DNA of 64,000 nucleotides from Lates calcarifer (Eukaryota > Chordata > Actinopteri > Centropomidae), in NCBI RefSeq assembly GCF_001640805.2, contig NC_066835.1:21086182-21150181 (forward strand), in the 5' to 3' direction. Of the stretch, positions 60,181-64,000 are shown one piece after another. The notes beneath the pieces were generated by a model that saw only the letters and a program-made list of their open reading frames with translations, was not told the DNA's origin and searched no databases. How positions within the stretch are numbered: the stretch's first letter is position 1; every line of letters begins with the position of its first letter. Both the position numbers and the translations under genes were made by a program.

Positions 60181-61764
60181 TTCACATCACTGTACCCCCC
60201 CAGTGATTTTAGTCAGAGGTGTTTTCATTCTGTACAAGAAAACTTTCAATCTTCCATATTTCATAACATTAAATACATGTCACTAATAGGCAAAAATCAG
60301 TTTTTAACAGCTTACATTGTGTTGGTGCTAGCTCTGATTATATGGTCACTTATTTCACCAGCTGTGGGAAACAGCAATCAATGAGCACAACCACAGACCT
60401 ACTTGAGTTAGAAATGAGAGTGGCGTTTAGAGTCTAGAATCAGGCTACTTCCTCAGGGCTGTGTAGTTGTGGTTTAATCACATTTTACACTGATCTGACG
60501 ACTGTCCAGTCACAATTATTCTCCTTTAACCTTAAATTGTGACTGGTCTGGTGGAAACAGACAATAAAAAAAGACCTTGTGTGAAATATCCAGCATCACT
60601 GTAACTTTTGGAAGTAATAATGTGGTCAAGTATCCTGTAGCTTATAGATTACAAAGACAGAGTCTTCAATAAACCAATTAAAGATATTTAAACGACAAAT
60701 CCAGTAGCTCTAATGGCCTTAATCAGGTTAAAACCATTTGAAGTGCCTGCAAATATCCTCATTAAAGACCAATGAGACAAACTGTGTTGTGTTTGGGAAT
60801 CAAGCCATGTAAAACATGATGTAAACACGCTGAACACTGTCAGGAAAGGGAGCATTGTTGCTGCTGTTCAGGTGAACAGACTCGCTGTCTCTCAGTTCAC
60901 TCCTCCCTCCTGTTTCATCACTCGTACCTTGAGGCCGCTGCCATGTGCAATAACGAACAGCACGGTCCCAACATGCCTGCTAACCTCAGCTCTGAGAGTG
61001 TGGAAGTGAAATGAAGCAGGGAGTATTTTATAGTCTCTGTGCCTGCGTGAATACAGAGCACAGCTTCGACAATTAGGCCTGCTGTAGCCTGCAGACACCA
61101 CTTGATTTTAATGAAGCTCAGTAAGCACAGACAGGCTCCAGATAAACTACAGGATATAGCCTGTAGAATAGGAAACTACATCAGGTACTACAGACACGGA
61201 TTCAAGCTAGGTTTCCTCCTGTATCTGTTCAGTCTTTATTTAAACAGGCAGGCTCGCAGTGGGTGACTGGAGATGCAGGTTGAATTCTTACATATTCTAC
61301 GTCTCCAATCTCAATATTTGTTTTTGTTACAGGCCACAATGTGTCTGTAGCACCAGTTCAAAAACAATCGCACTCTTCAATCAGAATCTGTCTCTGATTT
61401 AAGACTGTTTTGTTTGGGCAGTTGCTAAATTTGAGCTCTGGACAAGGCTGGATTGTCAATCAAGCAAAGCGAGCAACTTCTGAGGTGTCGCACACCCCTA
61501 TATCATCTGAGTCTACAGAATTTGATTAACTGGACCGCTGAGCTAGAATATCAACTGTGACAGGTCCTCCATCTTGTGGCCTTCTCTTCTAAAGGGGCCC
61601 TCCATGTGTCAAAATCTAGACCTTTATTGTTTTGGCTTATATTGCGCTCATTGTTGTGAATTTTGGAAACGCATTCTTCTTTCTCTCCAGGAGTTTAATG
61701 AGGCGATCCATACCGGTATCACCTGTCCAAAGTTAAAACCAGGCTACTGGGTCCATGAGGCTAC

Positions 61765-61885
61765 TCTAAGCTAAAGCTAGCATGCTGACATGCTCATAAT
61801 TACAATGATTAAAATGCTGTTTAGCAGGTATAATTAATTCATCACGTTCCCTATCTTACTTTAGGGTGTTAGCATACCAACCAGG
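61765..61885. repeat. GCTAAC/GTTAGC dispersed repeat, partial copy
   Basis: AAAGCTAGCATGCTGACATG, CTCATAATTACAATGATTAA, TGCTGTTTAGCAGGTATAAT and AGGGTGTTAGCATACC match the left half of the family whose other copy is at 44.35 kb. Confidence 0.7.
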
Positions 61886-64000
61886 GCAGCTGCGTAGTAG
61901 GTGTTATGGTGTTACATGGTGTTCAGGTAAACACTGATTACATAAATGACCCTTTTTTAAATATACAGACATAAAACCAATTTTTGTGTATCGGTGATAG
62001 TGCCCACATTCATCCAATCAAGAGCTCTAATTTGTAAAATACCAGTTATTTATATACAAAGCGTCTGCTCTGTGTAGCAGCCGATTTGCATCACAGACTA
62101 GGCAAGTCTTATACAATGAAAACCAAAAAGCAAAAGAGCAAAGAGAAAGATTCATCCTCTGGGGACTGTGACTGTCTGCACTGGACCAAAGCAGTGGACT
62201 GATACTGCCATCCAGAGCCGAGCTGCTAGCATGGCTAAAAAACATCATTATACTCACTTTAATCAACTTACAAACAAAACGGTTTTCTCCAGACAACAGA
62301 GACAAGCAACTGAACTGGCCTGCACATGAAGTTGTACATGAAGTGCAAGCTAGTTCAAGTATAGACAGACAGATGGTGTGATATGTTGAGGCATGGTGGA
62401 GGGGTGAGGCATTGACACACACACACACACACACACTCATACATTTCAATAAAACACAAACTGCACAGACTTGCTCATTGTGCGCACACACACGCACACA
62501 CACACTAAAGCAGATACAGTTTTGTGATGATAATGTGTTTGGATTGAGCTCAGACAACAGAAGCTGCTGGAAACAGTCTGATCACAACACACTCACTGGT
62601 TACTGTGGAAAAAGCTGCATCTACACAACAGCAGCGGGACAGTATTTGTTTCAATCCTCCAGATAAAACGTTACGGATCTGACGTTAAATTCTTGATAGA
62701 CCTCATGTTTGTGAGGAATTATTTTCTGGAGGAGACGTCTTCTCTCCTGATTTCTTATTGCGGTGGCTGTCAGCTGACTGACAGGAAACAACACAAACAC
62801 ACGATGAGAAGAAACAGAAAGTTTGTGCATGTTTACTGAGACGCCTCTATTTCTGCAAAAGATGTTCACACCTCAGGAGAATAAGCGGCAGTACACGTCT
62901 TCCTCTAAAGCAGAGAAAGGGGCCTTATATTTGTAACTGTGTTGAGCATGCAGACAGAGGATGCTGCACGATAATGAATCAAATCATCAGTTATGATAAC
63001 TGGTTTCAAAGGTTTAAGATAAATCTACAATGTTTGATATGGAGTAATAAGGCTCTTATTGTAGGCCAATACAGGGGAGCAATAAATACAATAATGGATC
63101 ACAAAACAATGGGGCAATAAGCAATAAACAATTACATAATTATTGCTGACTGAATGTAAGGCAGCCTGGATGAGTCAGTGGTTTGTGATCATGTCATCAT
63201 TATTGTTGTATAGATGAATTTCACAAGTTTCAGGGCAAGTTAGGACAAAATATTTGCAAAGCTTTGAGAATAAAGTCGACATTTAACAAAAGATATATAT
63301 AAAGATATAAAAATATTAGTAAGAAATATAAGTTGTAACATCACAGGATGTTTATTTTAACAGTCAACTAATAATGAAAAATGTGTCTTAATATTTTGTC
63401 ATATTTATTCTAAAAGATTAAGACATTTTTACTCACTGGATTTATTCACTGCATATGTTATGTATAAACAGATTTTCAATGGAAATACCAGAAAAACTAT
63501 CATATTACAGTGTTGGTTTATTATGTGATAAAACATACTAAACTCCAAACAGTAAGAAGCCTAAGTGACAAGTCTCCACATTTAAATCTATCTAGCTTAA
63601 AAACAAATATACAGTAAGTGTTGGGAAAGTACTCATACATTTATACCAAATGGTTAAAAATAGCGATGGGGGGATGGAGGTGTGAGAGACAGTCAGACAG
63701 GAAGAGGAAGACAAAGCTGAGTCAGCACTGTTGGTTCTGCAATCCTCCTGATCAAACTGTGCTGACCACTGACAGACAGAGCACTGGGACTACCAATAGA
63801 AAACAGTAGAGAATTACTCATCTGTTAGAAGGGAGCTGCCCATCAATTAGGGACACTTCAGATATTTCCAGCAGGACCAGGTCCTGTTTGTCAACAGTCA
63901 GTCAGCTGTTTTCTGACTGTGAGAGTTTGCAGGATGGATCAGGCTGAGGTGACTCTGTCTGGACTACATTTGATATCAGCGTGCAGAGCCTTTGAGACCA

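Noticed and set aside
62027..62557. 176-codon minus-strand frame
   Set aside because: It includes a CA repeat (CVCVCV) and shows no domain; it lies in the presumed cdc42 intron.

Overview
The window is vertebrate nuclear DNA, almost certainly from a percomorph-type teleost fish. Three genes with GT-AG introns and vertebrate protein sequences are spread over 64 kb. Introns and spacers are full of CA/TC microsatellites and of dispersed repeat families typical of spiny-rayed fishes, including Tc1/mariner relics, the AGTAAAAGTA family, the GCTAAC/GTTAGC family and an ATTAATCGATTA-type family. There is no bacterial operon structure, no CRISPR array and no virus. Most long open frames in the window are low-complexity or antisense artefacts.

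Layout. 1-6.8 kb is an A/T-rich tandem satellite (unit about 38 bp, with a higher-order period of about 325 bp at its right end). 6.9-7.6 kb is a degenerate minisatellite. 7.9-9.2 kb is a promoter-like region with CCAAT boxes and pyrimidine microsatellites. 9.2-14.7 kb on the plus strand is vamp1 (synaptobrevin 1): five coding exons, 117 residues, complete. 14.7-17.5 kb is the tail-to-tail junction with the next gene and holds a possible bidirectional poly(A) site. 17.5-39.4 kb on the minus strand is a complete chd4, rebuilt as 40 coding exons whose lengths sum to 5889 nt (1962 codons plus stop) with every splice phase consistent. 39.4-39.9 kb is its promoter. 40-57.6 kb is spacer with CA/C-rich blocks, a same-strand series of CCATAAT motifs interleaved with RFX X-box-like palindromes, a Tc1-type relic, an 18-bp perfect hairpin and several dispersed repeats. 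57.6-59.4 kb on the minus strand holds the last four coding exons of a cdc42-family GTPase. Its first coding exon is not seen and probably lies beyond the right edge, so 59.4-64 kb is read as intron.

The neighbourhood vamp1-chd4 matches the human 12p13.31 neighbourhood of VAMP1 and CHD4. The genes have separate cellular jobs (vesicle fusion, NuRD chromatin remodelling, actin/polarity signalling), so there is no pathway cluster. I see no clearly new protein system. The features most worth following up are non-coding: the CCATAAT/X-box spacer, CA repeats sitting on three chd4 splice donors, the bidirectional poly(A) hairpin, and the satellite's higher-order structure. All gene calls come from reading translations and splice sites by eye. 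No database search was run.
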